Shown here: piece after piece, positions 7,544 to 16,872 of the stretch
Layout: every line of letters begins with the position of its first letter
How positions within the stretch are numbered: the stretch's first letter is position 1
From: an uncultured Verrucomicrobiales bacterium
GTDB lineage: Bacteria > Verrucomicrobiota > Verrucomicrobiae > Limisphaerales > CANJSG01
Assembly (NCBI GenBank): GCA_946480965.1
Contig: CAMLMI010000062.1
Span: 1 to 17,194, forward strand
Direction: 5' to 3'
Length of the DNA: 17,194 nucleotides
Translations under genes and position numbers: made by a program
The notes under the pieces: model-generated
The model's input: the letters and a program-made list of their open reading frames with translations, nothing else
Database searches by the model: none
Told to the model about the DNA's origin: nothing

Positions 7544-8932
7544 ATGTTTCGCGAGATCAAATCGGTTCACTTCGTCGGCATCTGCGGCACCGCCATGGCG
7601 TCCGCCGCCGCCGCCATGCAGGAGCGCGGCTTCACCGTCACGGGCTCGGACCAGAACGTCTATCCGCCCATGTCCACCTTCCTGGCCGACCGGAAGATCG
7701 AGGTGATGAGCGGCTACACCGACCGCAACCTCGCCCACAGCCCGGATCTCGTCGTCATCGGCAACGCCATCTCCCGCGGCAACCCAGAGGCCGAGGCCGT
7801 GCTGGAGCGCAAGCTGCGCTACTGCTCGCTGCCCGAGCTGTTGAAGGAGTATTTCATCCGTGGCAAACGCTCCCTCGTCGTCGCCGGCACCCACGGCAAG
7901 ACCACCACGACGTCGCTGCTGGCTTGGGTCTTTGAGCATGCGGGCTTGAACCCCAGTTTTCTCATCGGCGGCATCCCGAACAACCTTGGCCAGGGCGCGC
8001 GCTTCACCGACAGCCCGTGGTTCATCATCGAGGGCGACGAATACGACACCGCGTTCTTCGACAAGCGCAGCAAGTTCGTCCACTACCTCCCCGAGGTGGC
8101 CATCCTCAACAACCTGGAGATGGACCACGCCGACATCTTCGACAACCTCGCCGCCATCCAGCTCAGCTTCCGCCGCTTCATCAATTTGATCCCGCGCAAC
8201 GGCCTGCTCCTTGCGAACGGCGACGACGCGAACCTTGCGCCGCTGCTGGAGGTGCCGCACTTCCCGTCGAAGCGCTTCGGCCTCGGCGCCGCCTGCGACT
8301 TCCGCGCCGAGTCCATCGATCTGCTGGCCGACAGTTCCCGCTTCAAGCTGGGCTCGACCGAATTCGAGGTGCCGCTGACCGGCGAGCTGAATGTCCGCAA
8401 CGCTCTCGCCGTGGCCGCCTGCGCGCGTCATTGCGGCCTGAGCGACGCGCAGATCCAGGCGGGTTTCGCGACGTTCCGCAGCGTCCGTCGGCGCATGGAG
8501 GTGCGCGGCGAAGCCGGCGGCGTGACCGTCGTGGACGACTTTGGTCATCACCCGACCGCGATTCGGGAGACCCTGCGCGGACTGCGCGTGAAGTTCCCGG
8601 GCCGCAAGCTCTGGGCGATCTTCGAGCCCCGCTCGAACACCACCCGACGAAACATCTTCCAGCACGAGCTGGTGGACGCCCTGGAGCGCGCCGACGCCGT
8701 GGTTGTCTCCGAAGTGGCACGCCTGGAACAGCTCCCGGTCGATCAACGGCTCAATCCGCAGAAGCTGATGGACGAGCTGCGGCTGCGCGGGAAGCCCTCC
8801 GAATACATCGCCACCGTGGACGCCATCGTGGACCACGTCGTCCTCGGCGCGAAGCCGGGCGACGTCGTGGTGGTCTTCAGCAACGGCGGCTTCGGCGGCA
8901 TCCACGATAAGCTGCTCGTGCGGCTGAAGTAG
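7544..8932 (+). CDS. mpl: UDP-N-acetylmuramate:L-alanyl-gamma-D-glutamyl-meso-diaminopimelate ligase (Mpl)
   Basis: This 462-residue Mur-ligase-family enzyme attaches recycled murein tripeptide to UDP-MurNAc with ATP in the cytoplasm, bypassing MurC, MurD and MurE. The N-terminal Rossmann domain begins VHFVGICGTAMAS (8-20). The ATP loop is GTHGKTTT (115-122). EGDEYDTAFFDKRSKFVHY (163-181) is the stretch I use to tell Mpl from MurC. NLEMDHADIF (190-199) follows, and the C-terminal domain carries VVDDFGHHPTA and FEPRSNTTRRN. Length fits Mpl. The ATG at 7544 precedes the conserved domain by only a few residues and has no good Shine-Dalgarno. The gene stands alone: decayed IS sequence upstream, non-coding or small-ORF sequence downstream. 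Its presence implies meso-diaminopimelate peptidoglycan and murein recycling. Confidence 0.95.
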   Translation: MFREIKSVHFVGICGTAMASAAAAMQERGFTVTGSDQNVYPPMSTFLADRKIEVMSGYTDRNLAHSPDLVVIGNAISRGNPEAEAVLERKLRYCSLPELLKEYFIRGKRSLVVAGTHGKTTTTSLLAWVFEHAGLNPSFLIGGIPNNLGQGARFTDSPWFIIEGDEYDTAFFDKRSKFVHYLPEVAILNNLEMDHADIFDNLAAIQLSFRRFINLIPRNGLLLANGDDANLAPLLEVPHFPSKRFGLGAACDFRAESIDLLADSSRFKLGSTEFEVPLTGELNVRNALAVAACARHCGLSDAQIQAGFATFRSVRRRMEVRGEAGGVTVVDDFGHHPTAIRETLRGLRVKFPGRKLWAIFEPRSNTTRRNIFQHELVDALERADAVVVSEVARLEQLPVDQRLNPQKLMDELRLRGKPSEYIATVDAIVDHVVLGAKPGDVVVVFSNGGFGGIHDKLLVRLK

Positions 8933-9091
8933 CGGTTCCCATGCACAGGGCCTGAGTTGATGAGCGATCTCTCTGGGTATGCTTCCTGAGGACTTTGTGA
9001 AGTCTTCATCCTGCTTGGCACAACCGACGAAGGAATCTTTTGGGCGGATCAAGAGTGCGGTCCAATTCCTGCCCTGCCCAACCTCGACGAG

Positions 9092-9208
9092 ATGGACTTC
9101 TCCGCAACGCTCGACGCATATATCGCGCAGGCCAAAGAACTGATGATCGAGATCGCACAACAGGTGGAGCGCCGAAGGAGCAAGAAGTGGTGGCAGTTCT
9201 GGGTGTGA
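9092..9208 (+). CDS. Possible small protein or gene remnant ending KKWWQFWV
   Basis: A 38-codon reading frame starts at an ATG and ends with the basic-aromatic tail RRRSKKWWQFWV. Its middle (ATLDAYIAQAKELMIEIAQQ) looks like an amphipathic helix. The frame is open back to a TGA at 8987, adding about 34 residues (including LGTTDEGIFWADQECG) that read like ordinary protein. Upstream of that TGA another in-frame ATG lies at 8960. The region may therefore be a short gene, or the end of a longer gene broken by the stop. I do not recognise the family. The surrounding 401 bp (8933-9333) hold nothing else except a hairpin at 9242-9275. Confidence 0.3.
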   Translation: MDFSATLDAYIAQAKELMIEIAQQVERRRSKKWWQFWV

Positions 9209-9241
9209 AAACGTCACATGCCTGTGCCCAAAGCCGTTCGA

Positions 9242-9275
9242 CGTTGCGCCTCACGGCTGCAGGCGAGGCGTAACG
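9242..9275. repeat. Inverted repeat between mpl and the chemoreceptor gene
   Basis: CGTTGCGCCTC (9242-9252) and GAGGCGTAACG (9265-9275) form an 11-bp stem with one mismatch around a 12-base loop. It lies between the small plus-strand frame and the convergent chemoreceptor gene. A terminator is possible, but there is no T-run on either side. Confidence 0.5.
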
Positions 9276-9333
9276 CAAGCCGGTTACTGAGCGTCGGCGG
9301 TGCGTGGTGCTTCAAGAACCCTGGTATCCCGTC

Positions 9334-10740
9334 TCAGAAATCGCGCGACAGTCCGTGCAGCGCCTGTTTGTCGGAAGGGGCGGCGATCTTCGGGGCCCGG
9401 GGATGGGCGGGACTAGACGGTGCTTTCGGCAGGGGCGGCACGGATGAAGACGAGGGCATTTCCAGGATCGCGCCGAGTTCGATCACGGTTTCGCGGAGGA
9501 TGGCGGCCTGGGCCTTCAGCTCCTCGCCGGCGGCGGCGCATTCCTCGGCGTTGGCCGCGGCGGTCTGGGTGTAGCTGCTGATCTGGGCCACGGTGGAGTT
9601 CACGCCGCCGATGCTCTTCGACTGTTCGGAGGACGCGTCGGCGATGCCGACGACGAGCGACTCCATCTTGCGGATGCGTTCGAGAATGGCGTCGAGGCTC
9701 ACGGCCACGCGGGCGCTGAGTTCCGCGCCGTGGCGGCTTTTCTGGATGGAATCGGCGATGCGGTCGGAGGTTTCGCGCGCGGCGTCGGCGCTGCGGCGGG
9801 CGAGGTTGCGGACCTCTTCGGCCACGACCGAGAATCCGGCCCCGGCTTCGCCCGCCCGGGCGGCTTCGACGGCGGCGTTCAGGGCGAGAATGTTCGTCTG
9901 GAACGCGATCTCGTCGATCGACTTGATGATCTTGGTGATGTTGTCGCTGGAGGCCTGGACGGCCTGCATGGCGACCTGCATCTCCTGCATGTCGCGCGCG
10001 CCGGTCTCGGCCGAGGCCCGGGTCTCCTGAGCCAGTCCACGCGCGGTCTGGGCGTTGGCCGCGTTCGTCTGGGTGGTGCGGGCGGAGGTCTCGATGGAGG
10101 CGCTGGTTTCCCCGATGGATACGGACTGGCGGCTGGCGGTTTCGGCCATCGACTGGCTGGCATTGGCCAGGTAGTCGGACGAGGAGGAAACGCTCTCGGC
10201 GATGCCGCTCAACCGCCGCGTCACCGTGTCCTGCACCTGGATGAAGGTGTGCAGGCGGCGCGCAATGAAGATGGCCGGAATGGTCTCGAACACCACGAAC
10301 GCCGCGTGCAGCAGCACGATGCCGAGCGACGCCTCGTAGTTGAAGACGCTGGCCGGGAGGAAAAAGAAGAAGCCCAGATGGTGCACCGCGATGGTCACGG
10401 TCGCCGCCAGCACCACGGCCATGCTGCCGAAGGCCGCGAGGATCGCGAGGCAGGCGAACACGTGGAAATGCATCTCGATCATTCCCTTGCCCAGATGGAT
10501 CAGCAGCCCGCTGGCCGCCATCAGGGCGATGCCGACGGAGATGGCCGCGAGCTTGGAACCCCGGGCGGTCCAGTGCAGCACCAACGGCCCGACCAGGATC
10601 GCCGCCCAGCCGACGACGGCGGTGACCATGCCGGTCCCGAAATACAGAGCCGCGCCGACGAAGGCCGGCAGATGCGCGACCAGCAGGATGAGGAACCAGT
10701 GCGTGGTCCGCTCCAGATGACGTTTCTCGAATTCGCTCAT
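9334..10740 (-). CDS. Methyl-accepting chemotaxis protein with histidine-rich multi-pass membrane domain
   Basis: This is a 468-residue chemoreceptor. Residues 1-160 form about six membrane segments with almost no periplasmic loop; histidines cluster in [15 protein letters not shown] (81-95) and [12 protein letters not shown] (118-129). The cytoplasmic part, from about 165 onward, is a long coiled coil containing the highly conserved signalling hairpin, [20 protein letters not shown] (275-294), followed by [13 protein letters not shown], which binds CheA and CheW. There is no periplasmic ligand domain and no obvious HAMP domain, so sensing must occur in or at the membrane. Similar 'EMHFH...VHH' membrane modules occur in other MCPs and kinases; their ligand is not something I can name. 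The C-terminus ends GLSRDF without a CheR-binding pentapeptide. The start at 10740 overlaps the stop of the upstream thioredoxin-fold gene (ATGA). A longer open frame reaching 12750 is a shadow. Confidence 0.93.
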   Translation of the reverse strand: MSEFEKRHLERTTHWFLILLVAHLPAFVGAALYFGTGMVTAVVGWAAILVGPLVLHWTARGSKLAAISVGIALMAASGLLIHLGKGMIEMHFHVFACLAILAAFGSMAVVLAATVTIAVHHLGFFFFLPASVFNYEASLGIVLLHAAFVVFETIPAIFIARRLHTFIQVQDTVTRRLSGIAESVSSSSDYLANASQSMAETASRQSVSIGETSASIETSARTTQTNAANAQTARGLAQETRASAETGARDMQEMQVAMQAVQASSDNITKIIKSIDEIAFQTNILALNAAVEAARAGEAGAGFSVVAEEVRNLARRSADAARETSDRIADSIQKSRHGAELSARVAVSLDAILERIRKMESLVVGIADASSEQSKSIGGVNSTVAQISSYTQTAAANAEECAAAGEELKAQAAILRETVIELGAILEMPSSSSVPPLPKAPSSPAHPRAPKIAAPSDKQALHGLSRDF

Positions 10741-11384
10741 GGTCGGTCGGGGTTGGAATACTTCAGGCCAATGGGATCGAGGGCCGAACGCAGGCTGCGT
10801 CCGGTGGCGCAGCCGAAAGCGGGCAACGGTTCGGGTGTTTCGCCCGCCTGCAATCGGGCCAGCAGCGAACGGTCGGCCAAGGCCGCGCCTCGGCGCGGCG
10901 TGGTTTCGGCATAACCGCCGCTGTAACGCAGCGCGCCGGTCGCGTCGTGGATCAACAGCCACGGAGCGCCTTGCAGGCCGTGGAGGGTTTCCAGATCCGC
11001 CGAGGTGGTCGGTTCCACGATGAAGCCGGCGGCGGTGAGCTTCTGTTGCCAAGCGGAGTTTTCGCCCACCAGCCAGACTTCTTCGACGGCAGTCGCATCG
11101 GCTTGGCGACGGACCAGCTGTTCGGCCACCGACGCCGAACAGCCGCAATCGGCCGCCAGCACATGGACCACGCGCCAAGCCGATCCGCTGGCGGCAGGCA
11201 GCGGCTCGGTGGACGCCTTCACGGGCGGAGGCGGCAGCGGCACGTAGTGCGCGGCCATCCACGCCATTGCCGGAAGGCTGATGGCGACGAACCAGCCGGC
11301 GAGGAACAATCGGGTGAACCAATCGCGGGCCGATCCGGTATGGGTCGGAGTCGAAGACACGTCTTGTAGGATTATCGGCGGCAT
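10737..11384 (-). CDS. Membrane-anchored thioredoxin-fold protein with CGC motif
   Basis: This is a 215-residue protein when started at the ATG at 11384. The frame is open to 11558, but that extension would overlap the divergent esterase gene and precedes the hydrophobic segment. One membrane helix (about 23-46) follows a short N-terminus and leads to a proline-rich linker, so the main domain should lie in the periplasm. The domain resembles a thioredoxin fold: beta strand [12 protein letters not shown] with C80-G-C82, a later GAPWLLIHD with a likely cis-proline (141), then [10 protein letters not shown] third cysteine sits in AFGCATGRS (C192). CXC in place of CXXC suggests disulfide or metal chemistry rather than a classical thioredoxin. 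It is translationally coupled to the chemoreceptor gene. Family name not recognised; function inferred from fold-like motifs only. Confidence 0.75.
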   Translation of the reverse strand: MPPIILQDVSSTPTHTGSARDWFTRLFLAGWFVAISLPAMAWMAAHYVPLPPPPVKASTEPLPAASGSAWRVVHVLAADCGCSASVAEQLVRRQADATAVEEVWLVGENSAWQQKLTAAGFIVEPTTSADLETLHGLQGAPWLLIHDATGALRYSGGYAETTPRRGAALADRSLLARLQAGETPEPLPAFGCATGRSLRSALDPIGLKYSNPDRP

Positions 11385-11460
11385 CGGTGCATCGGTTGAG
11401 GCGAGGTTTCGTCCGGTGAAATCCGTGGAAAACGTCCGCTCGGGGTTTAGCCTTCCGCCC

Positions 11461-12771
11461 ATGCAATCCGTGTTCGCCTTCGGGCGGAGAATCCTGGCCG
11501 GTCTTGGTTTCGGGGTCGCGCTGGTCCACGCTGCCAGCGTGTCGGCCGCCGAGTTCAACTACGACGAAGCGAAGGTTCCGCCCTACTCCTTGCCCGATCC
11601 TCTCACATGCCTCGACGGCTCTAGGGTGACGACGGCGGACCAATGGCGCACGAAACGCCGCGCGGAATTGCTCCGCCTCTTCGCCGAGAACGTCTATGGC
11701 CAGCTCCCGGCCAATCCGCCCCGCGCCCGTTTCGTCCTGCGCGGTCCGGCCGTGGAGGTGTTCGATGGCCTCGCGATTCGCGAACAGATCACCGCCCGCT
11801 TCACCCGCGACGAGGACGGTCCGGCGATGGATCTCCTGATCTACCGTCCGGCGAAGGCGAGCGGTCCCGTGCCGGTGTTTCTGGGGCTGAACTTCAACGG
11901 CAACCACGGCGTCCACTCCGACCCCGGCATCTTGCTGCCGCGCGGCTGGGTGCCGAACCGTCCGGCCGAAGGGCTGACCAACAACGCCGCCTCCGAACGC
12001 CAACGCGGACGCGACATCCACCGTTGGCCCGTCGAGACGGTGCTGCGGCGTGGCTACGCGCTCGTGACCGCCTATGCCGGAGACGTGTTCCCCGACCACA
12101 AGGACGGTTTGGCGAAGTCGATCATCCCGCTCTCCTTCGATCCCGGTCAGACGGTCCAGCGTCCCGGCGAATGGAACGCGCTCGCCGCCTGGGGCTGGGG
12201 ACTGAGCCAGGCGATGGACTACCTGGAGATGCGTCCGGAGTTCGACGCCAAGAAGGTCGCGTTGCTGGGCCATTCCCGCCTGGGCAAAGCCGCGCTTTGG
12301 GCCGGGGCGCGCGACGAACGCTTCGCCATCGTCATCTCCAACGAATCGGGCGAGGGCGGCGCGGCCTTGGCCCGGCGCTGGTTCGGCGAAACCACCGCGC
12401 GGATCAACACGGCCTTTCCGAACTGGTTCTGCGGCAACTTCAAACGCTTCAACGACCGCGAAGCCGAGATGCCCACCGACCAGCACGAGCTGATCGCCCT
12501 GATCGCGCCGCGCCCGGTCTATATCGCCAGCGCGGAGGAAGACCGCTGGGCCGATCCCAAGGGCGAGTTCCTTTCCGGCAAACACGCGGAGCCGGTCTAT
12601 GCGCTCTTCGGCAAGGCCGGCCTGGGCGTGGCCGAACAGCCGCCGGTGAACACGCCCGTGGGCGACCACATCGGCTACCATGTCCGCACCGGCAAGCACG
12701 ACGTGCTGGACTACGACTGGGAGCGCTACCTCGACTTCGCCGACCGGCACTTCGGGCGCGCGGCGCGTTGA
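11461..12771 (+). CDS. Secreted CE15-type glucuronoyl esterase (alpha/beta hydrolase)
   Basis: This 436-residue protein has a signal peptide ([21 protein letters not shown], cleavage near 29). CE15 enzymes split the ester between lignin and glucuronic acid on xylan. The nucleophile elbow is GHSRLGK with S272. Downstream, [12 protein letters not shown] gives a candidate acid E295, [11 protein letters not shown] holds further acidic residues (360-361), and RTGKHD gives H413. The spacings S-E of 23 and S-H of 141 match the triad I recall for OtCE15A of Opitutus terrae (S267, E290, H408). The 23-25 bases before the ATG at 11461 show no Shine-Dalgarno; earlier in-frame starts would precede the signal peptide and overlap the divergent gene. 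Related enzymes are often mis-annotated as acetylxylan esterases. No other xylan gene is in the window. Confidence 0.85.
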   Translation: MQSVFAFGRRILAGLGFGVALVHAASVSAAEFNYDEAKVPPYSLPDPLTCLDGSRVTTADQWRTKRRAELLRLFAENVYGQLPANPPRARFVLRGPAVEVFDGLAIREQITARFTRDEDGPAMDLLIYRPAKASGPVPVFLGLNFNGNHGVHSDPGILLPRGWVPNRPAEGLTNNAASERQRGRDIHRWPVETVLRRGYALVTAYAGDVFPDHKDGLAKSIIPLSFDPGQTVQRPGEWNALAAWGWGLSQAMDYLEMRPEFDAKKVALLGHSRLGKAALWAGARDERFAIVISNESGEGGAALARRWFGETTARINTAFPNWFCGNFKRFNDREAEMPTDQHELIALIAPRPVYIASAEEDRWADPKGEFLSGKHAEPVYALFGKAGLGVAEQPPVNTPVGDHIGYHVRTGKHDVLDYDWERYLDFADRHFGRAAR

Positions 12772-12788
12772 CCTCGGGGATCGGTCGC

Positions 12789-12807
12789 AAGCCCGTTTCG
12801 GTGGGCT

Positions 12808-12808
<1 letters not shown>
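12789..12808. terminator. Candidate shared hairpin between convergent genes
   Basis: AAGCCC (12789-12794) and GGGCTT (12803-12808) form a 6-bp stem with an 8-base loop in the 36-bp gap between the esterase stop and the chrA stop. The position suits a bidirectional terminator, but there is no clear T-run on either strand. Confidence 0.4.
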
Positions 12809-13983
<1,175 letters not shown>

Positions 13984-14051
13984 TTTTCGGGTGGCTTGGG
14001 AGGGGCTCGGCCGGGCCGTTCTCGTTCATCGCGGACTTGGCCGCAATGCCG

Positions 14052-14789
14052 CTAGCCGCCGCCCAGCGGTTCGGTCTGGCGTTCGAGAATCCAGCCGGTG
14101 AGGCCGTCTTCGGCCTCGACCTGGAGCCATTCGTCCTTGCGGCCGGTCACGGTCAGCTCGGTGCCGTCGGTGGGGGTGGACTTGCTCTGGGAATCGGAGA
14201 GCGGGCCGCGTCGGATGACCGCTTCGGGCTGGATGACCACGACCCGGCGGGTCCAGAGACGGTCATGGGCGACCAGTCCGGTGGCCGAACCGAGGAGCAG
14301 CGTCGCCAAGCCGAACGCCAAGCGGGCGTGGCGGAGCGCGGATCTTCGCTCCGGCTTGAGCGCGACGAGGGCATGGAGCGCGAACCAGAGGCAGGTGCAG
14401 AGACCGGTGGCCACGGCCCAGACGTTGGGCGAGACGCGGCCGAGCAGCGAGGCGAGCGATTCGTCGGGCTTGTGGCCGGCCTTGAGGCGGGCCATGCGGA
14501 GGTTGTTCAGGATCTCGGCGTCGCCGGGGGCGAGGCGCTGGGCACGGGAAAACGCCGCGATGGCGCGGCCGATCTCGCCAGCCTGGTAGCGGGCGTTGCC
14601 GAGGTTGAACCACAGGGTGGCGTTGGCCGGGCCGGAGGAGGCCATCTGCTGGTAGGCCTCCGCCGCTTCCGCGTAGCGCCCCTGTTCATAGAGGCGGTTG
14701 GCGGTCTGGAAGGATTCCTCGGCGGAAGCGGCGTTCATGCGCGCGTTTCCGATCACCAGCAGCAGGAGCAGGAGGGCGAGACGGCTCAT
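14052..14789 (-). CDS. batE: BatE-like protein: signal peptide, TPR, two membrane helices, SH3 domain
   Basis: This 245-residue protein has a leader MSRLALLLLLLVIGNARMNA, two or so tetratricopeptide repeats (about 25-100; NRLYEQGRYAEAAEAYQ, WFNLGNARYQAGEIGRAIAA), two membrane helices (about 122-144 and 153-174), and a bacterial SH3-like domain (about 182-240, ending DEWLQVEAEDGLTGWI). That order is typical of BatE, which works with BatA-D in an envelope complex linked to stress or aerotolerance in Bacteroides and Leptospira. The start codon at 14789 overlaps the batD stop (ATGA, 14786-14789), so translation is coupled. A frame open to 16631 is an out-of-gene extension antiparallel in meaning to BatD and is not used. 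Function in this organism is inferred from the domain order and neighbour. Confidence 0.88.
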   Translation of the reverse strand: MSRLALLLLLLVIGNARMNAASAEESFQTANRLYEQGRYAEAAEAYQQMASSGPANATLWFNLGNARYQAGEIGRAIAAFSRAQRLAPGDAEILNNLRMARLKAGHKPDESLASLLGRVSPNVWAVATGLCTCLWFALHALVALKPERRSALRHARLAFGLATLLLGSATGLVAHDRLWTRRVVVIQPEAVIRRGPLSDSQSKSTPTDGTELTVTGRKDEWLQVEAEDGLTGWILERQTEPLGGG

Positions 14790-16591
14790 TTCACTTTCTG
14801 GAGGTCGGCCAGCACGGACTCGATCCTGGGAATCCAGGAGGCCAGTTGGGCGCTCGTCTGGTGCCCGGCGTAGCGCACGTTGTTGCACGCCTGGAAGAGC
14901 TCGTGGCAGCGGGCGAGCAGATCCTCGGAAGCGCCGCGCCCGCGCAGGCGCTCGTCGATCACGGATTCGGTGATGCCGGAGGCGGGGAGGCGGAGGCGCT
15001 CGCCGATCTGCTCCTGGAGCAGGCGGAAGGCGGTGGCGAAGAAAAGTTCGGTCTCGTCGTTCTTGGCGTGGGTGGCGAGCTCCGTCAGCCCGAGGCGGAT
15101 GCGCTTGGAGACGTTTTTTTTCCGTCCCAGTTCGGGGTCCCGGGCCATGGCCTCGCGGCGGCGGCGGACGAGGAGCGCGCCGATCCAGGCGAGCGGGGCG
15201 ACCGCGTTGAGCGCCCAGAACCACGGCTGGTGCAGCAGCTGCAATGGGGGCGAGGCGAGCTGGCCTAGCGTGGGCCGGATGTGGGCGAACTCGACGGCGG
15301 GCGGCGCGTTCTTGGGGCCGGCGGCGGCCACTGACGGCTGGGCCTCGGTGGTGGCGCGGACGGTGAGCGGGATCTCCGGGGAGCGCACGGTCTCGAACCG
15401 GCGCGTCTCCGGATTGAAGAAGCTGAAGACGAAGGGCGGCAGGGCGGCCACGGCGGCGTTCTGCGGGGCCACGACCCACTCGAACTGCGCGAAGCCCCGG
15501 AGCCCGAGAGCATCGACCTCGCTGCGGCTGGTCGGGTCGTATTTCTGGAAGTCGCGCCACGAGGGCTGTTCCGGCAGGCGGACCATGTCGATGTTGCCCT
15601 GGCCCTCGATGCGGATGCGGGCGGTGATCGGATCTCCGACGAACAGGTTGGTCGGCGAGGCCTCGAGCGCGAGGGTGAATTTGCCAACGGCGCCGTTGAA
15701 GCCTTCTGGGGCGTTGCCCGGCAACGGTTCGATAAAGATCGGCGCGGTGTCGCTCTCGATGCCGGTGCGGACCTGGGCCAAAGGCCGGCCGAAAATGTCG
15801 GTGCCCCGGCTGGGGTCCGCCAGCATCAGCTCCATCGTCGCCGGGCCGAGCTGCAACGGGCCGGTCTTGGTGGCGGTGGCGGAGCTGGCGTAGGAGATGG
15901 TGTTGTAGCGGATGCCGTTGACGACCTCGACGGTCGGATCGCTGGTGGGGAAGACGCGGCCGAGGGTGAAGCCGTCGCCGCCGAGCTGCGGCACCTGGAG
16001 GAGCTGTCCGTTGGCCGCCGCATAGAGCTTCAGCTCGAAGGGCACGACCTCGCCGATGAACGCGTTGGTCCGCGCGCAAAGGATCTTGAGGAAGACGGCC
16101 TTGGCCTGGCCGGACCCGTCGAGCGCGGCGGCTCCCGGCGAAGCCCCGGCGGTGGAGGCGACGGCGCGCAGGGAAAGGGGCTGGGACTTGAGCCGCTTGC
16201 CGTCCACCACGACCTCCATGGCCGGGATCGTGACCGTGCCCGCGTTCATCGGGAGGATGGTGTAGGTGTAGGTGCGCCGCGACGACTGCACCATCCCGCT
16301 CGGGGTGACCTTCATTGCGGTATGCTGGCCTGTGGCCGGCCCCGTGACCTGGGCATTGGGCAGCGGAGGCAGGGCCGGAGCCATGTCCGGAACGCCGTTC
16401 TCCACGGCCAGGGTCAACTGCGCGGTCGAGCCGATGGTCACGACCTGCCGGTCGAGCGAGGCGGTGAAGGTGGGCGCCGCCGCGAGGAGCCGCCCCGCGC
16501 CTCCGAGGCATAGGGCCAGCATGAAAACGCCGCGCAGCAGGAAGCGGAGCGCGGCGGCGGACACGGCGTGTTTGCCAGAACCAATCACCAC
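14786..16591 (-). CDS. batD: BatD family envelope protein
   Basis: This 601-residue protein fits BatD. The leader (hydrophobic FLLRGVFMLALCLGGAG) is followed by FTASLDRQVVTIGSTAQLTL, the usual first strand of BatD, then a long beta-rich periplasmic region with repeated Ig-like segments (a second begins FTLALEASPTNLFVGDPITA). One membrane helix lies near 450-472 (PWFWALNAVAPLAWIGALLV), followed by RRRR and a helical cytoplasmic tail of about 125 residues. The start is GTG; 16591, 16588 and 16564 are all possible, and an internal ATG at 16522 falls inside the leader. It is coupled to batE. BatD is normally preceded by BatA and BatB, which bind metal through VWA domains; here the upstream gene is on the opposite strand, so the operon is split or reduced. 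Confidence 0.9.
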   Translation of the reverse strand: MVIGSGKHAVSAAALRFLLRGVFMLALCLGGAGRLLAAAPTFTASLDRQVVTIGSTAQLTLAVENGVPDMAPALPPLPNAQVTGPATGQHTAMKVTPSGMVQSSRRTYTYTILPMNAGTVTIPAMEVVVDGKRLKSQPLSLRAVASTAGASPGAAALDGSGQAKAVFLKILCARTNAFIGEVVPFELKLYAAANGQLLQVPQLGGDGFTLGRVFPTSDPTVEVVNGIRYNTISYASSATATKTGPLQLGPATMELMLADPSRGTDIFGRPLAQVRTGIESDTAPIFIEPLPGNAPEGFNGAVGKFTLALEASPTNLFVGDPITARIRIEGQGNIDMVRLPEQPSWRDFQKYDPTSRSEVDALGLRGFAQFEWVVAPQNAAVAALPPFVFSFFNPETRRFETVRSPEIPLTVRATTEAQPSVAAAGPKNAPPAVEFAHIRPTLGQLASPPLQLLHQPWFWALNAVAPLAWIGALLVRRRREAMARDPELGRKKNVSKRIRLGLTELATHAKNDETELFFATAFRLLQEQIGERLRLPASGITESVIDERLRGRGASEDLLARCHELFQACNNVRYAGHQTSAQLASWIPRIESVLADLQKVK

Positions 16592-16677
16592 AAGCTAGAC
16601 AGCGAAACTCTGGCGGGTGTTCAGCCGACAAGGCAAGTGTCTCGGCCGGGGAAGTGTGGATGGCGGCGGGAGCTTCC

Positions 16678-16783
16678 GGGGAAACGTCGAACCTTGAACG
16701 CTGAACTCTGGACGCCGATTGGACGCGCTCCGTGGCGTTCCTTGGAGGTTGGGCGTTGAACGTTCAGGGCTCGACGTTTCCCC
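16678..16783. repeat. Long imperfect inverted repeat with 29-base arms
   Basis: Arms at 16678-16706 and 16755-16783 match at 25 of 29 positions when one is reverse-complemented, including GGGGAAACGTCGA at the outer end and TGAACG within. The 48-base centre adds short partial pairing (GGACGCC with GGCGTTCC). It fills most of the 281-bp gap between batD and the divergent right-edge gene. It could be a cruciform-forming intergenic repeat, a MITE-like relic, or a transcription boundary; nothing in the sequence decides this. Confidence 0.75.
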
Positions 16784-16872
16784 ATTCCTAGAAGGAGTGC
16801 CCGTCTCCCGTCCTGCCGCCGCCACCGAAAATCGGTTCGCCTTGGCCCCGCGCCTCCCTAGGCTCCGTCCCC

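Noticed and set aside
8987..8989. TGA as a selenocysteine codon in the frame from 8960
   Set aside because: No SECIS-like hairpin or known selenoprotein motif is visible; a small separate gene or broken gene is simpler.
7442..9217. 591-codon minus-strand frame opposite mpl
   Set aside because: Mpl on the plus strand has all family motifs; the opposite frame is a high-GC shadow with no recognisable domain.
10741..12750. Long upstream extension of the chemoreceptor frame (to 1138 codons)
   Set aside because: It covers the thioredoxin-fold gene and the opposite strand of the esterase; the receptor clearly starts [14 protein letters not shown] at 10740.
14790..16631. Upstream extension of the batE frame (to 859 codons)
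   Set aside because: It overlaps BatD in another frame and has shadow composition; BatE has its own leader and an ATGA overlap at 14786-14789.
16595..16825. 76-codon minus-strand frame upstream of batD
   Set aside because: It lies mostly on the inverted repeat and shows no protein-like conservation signal.
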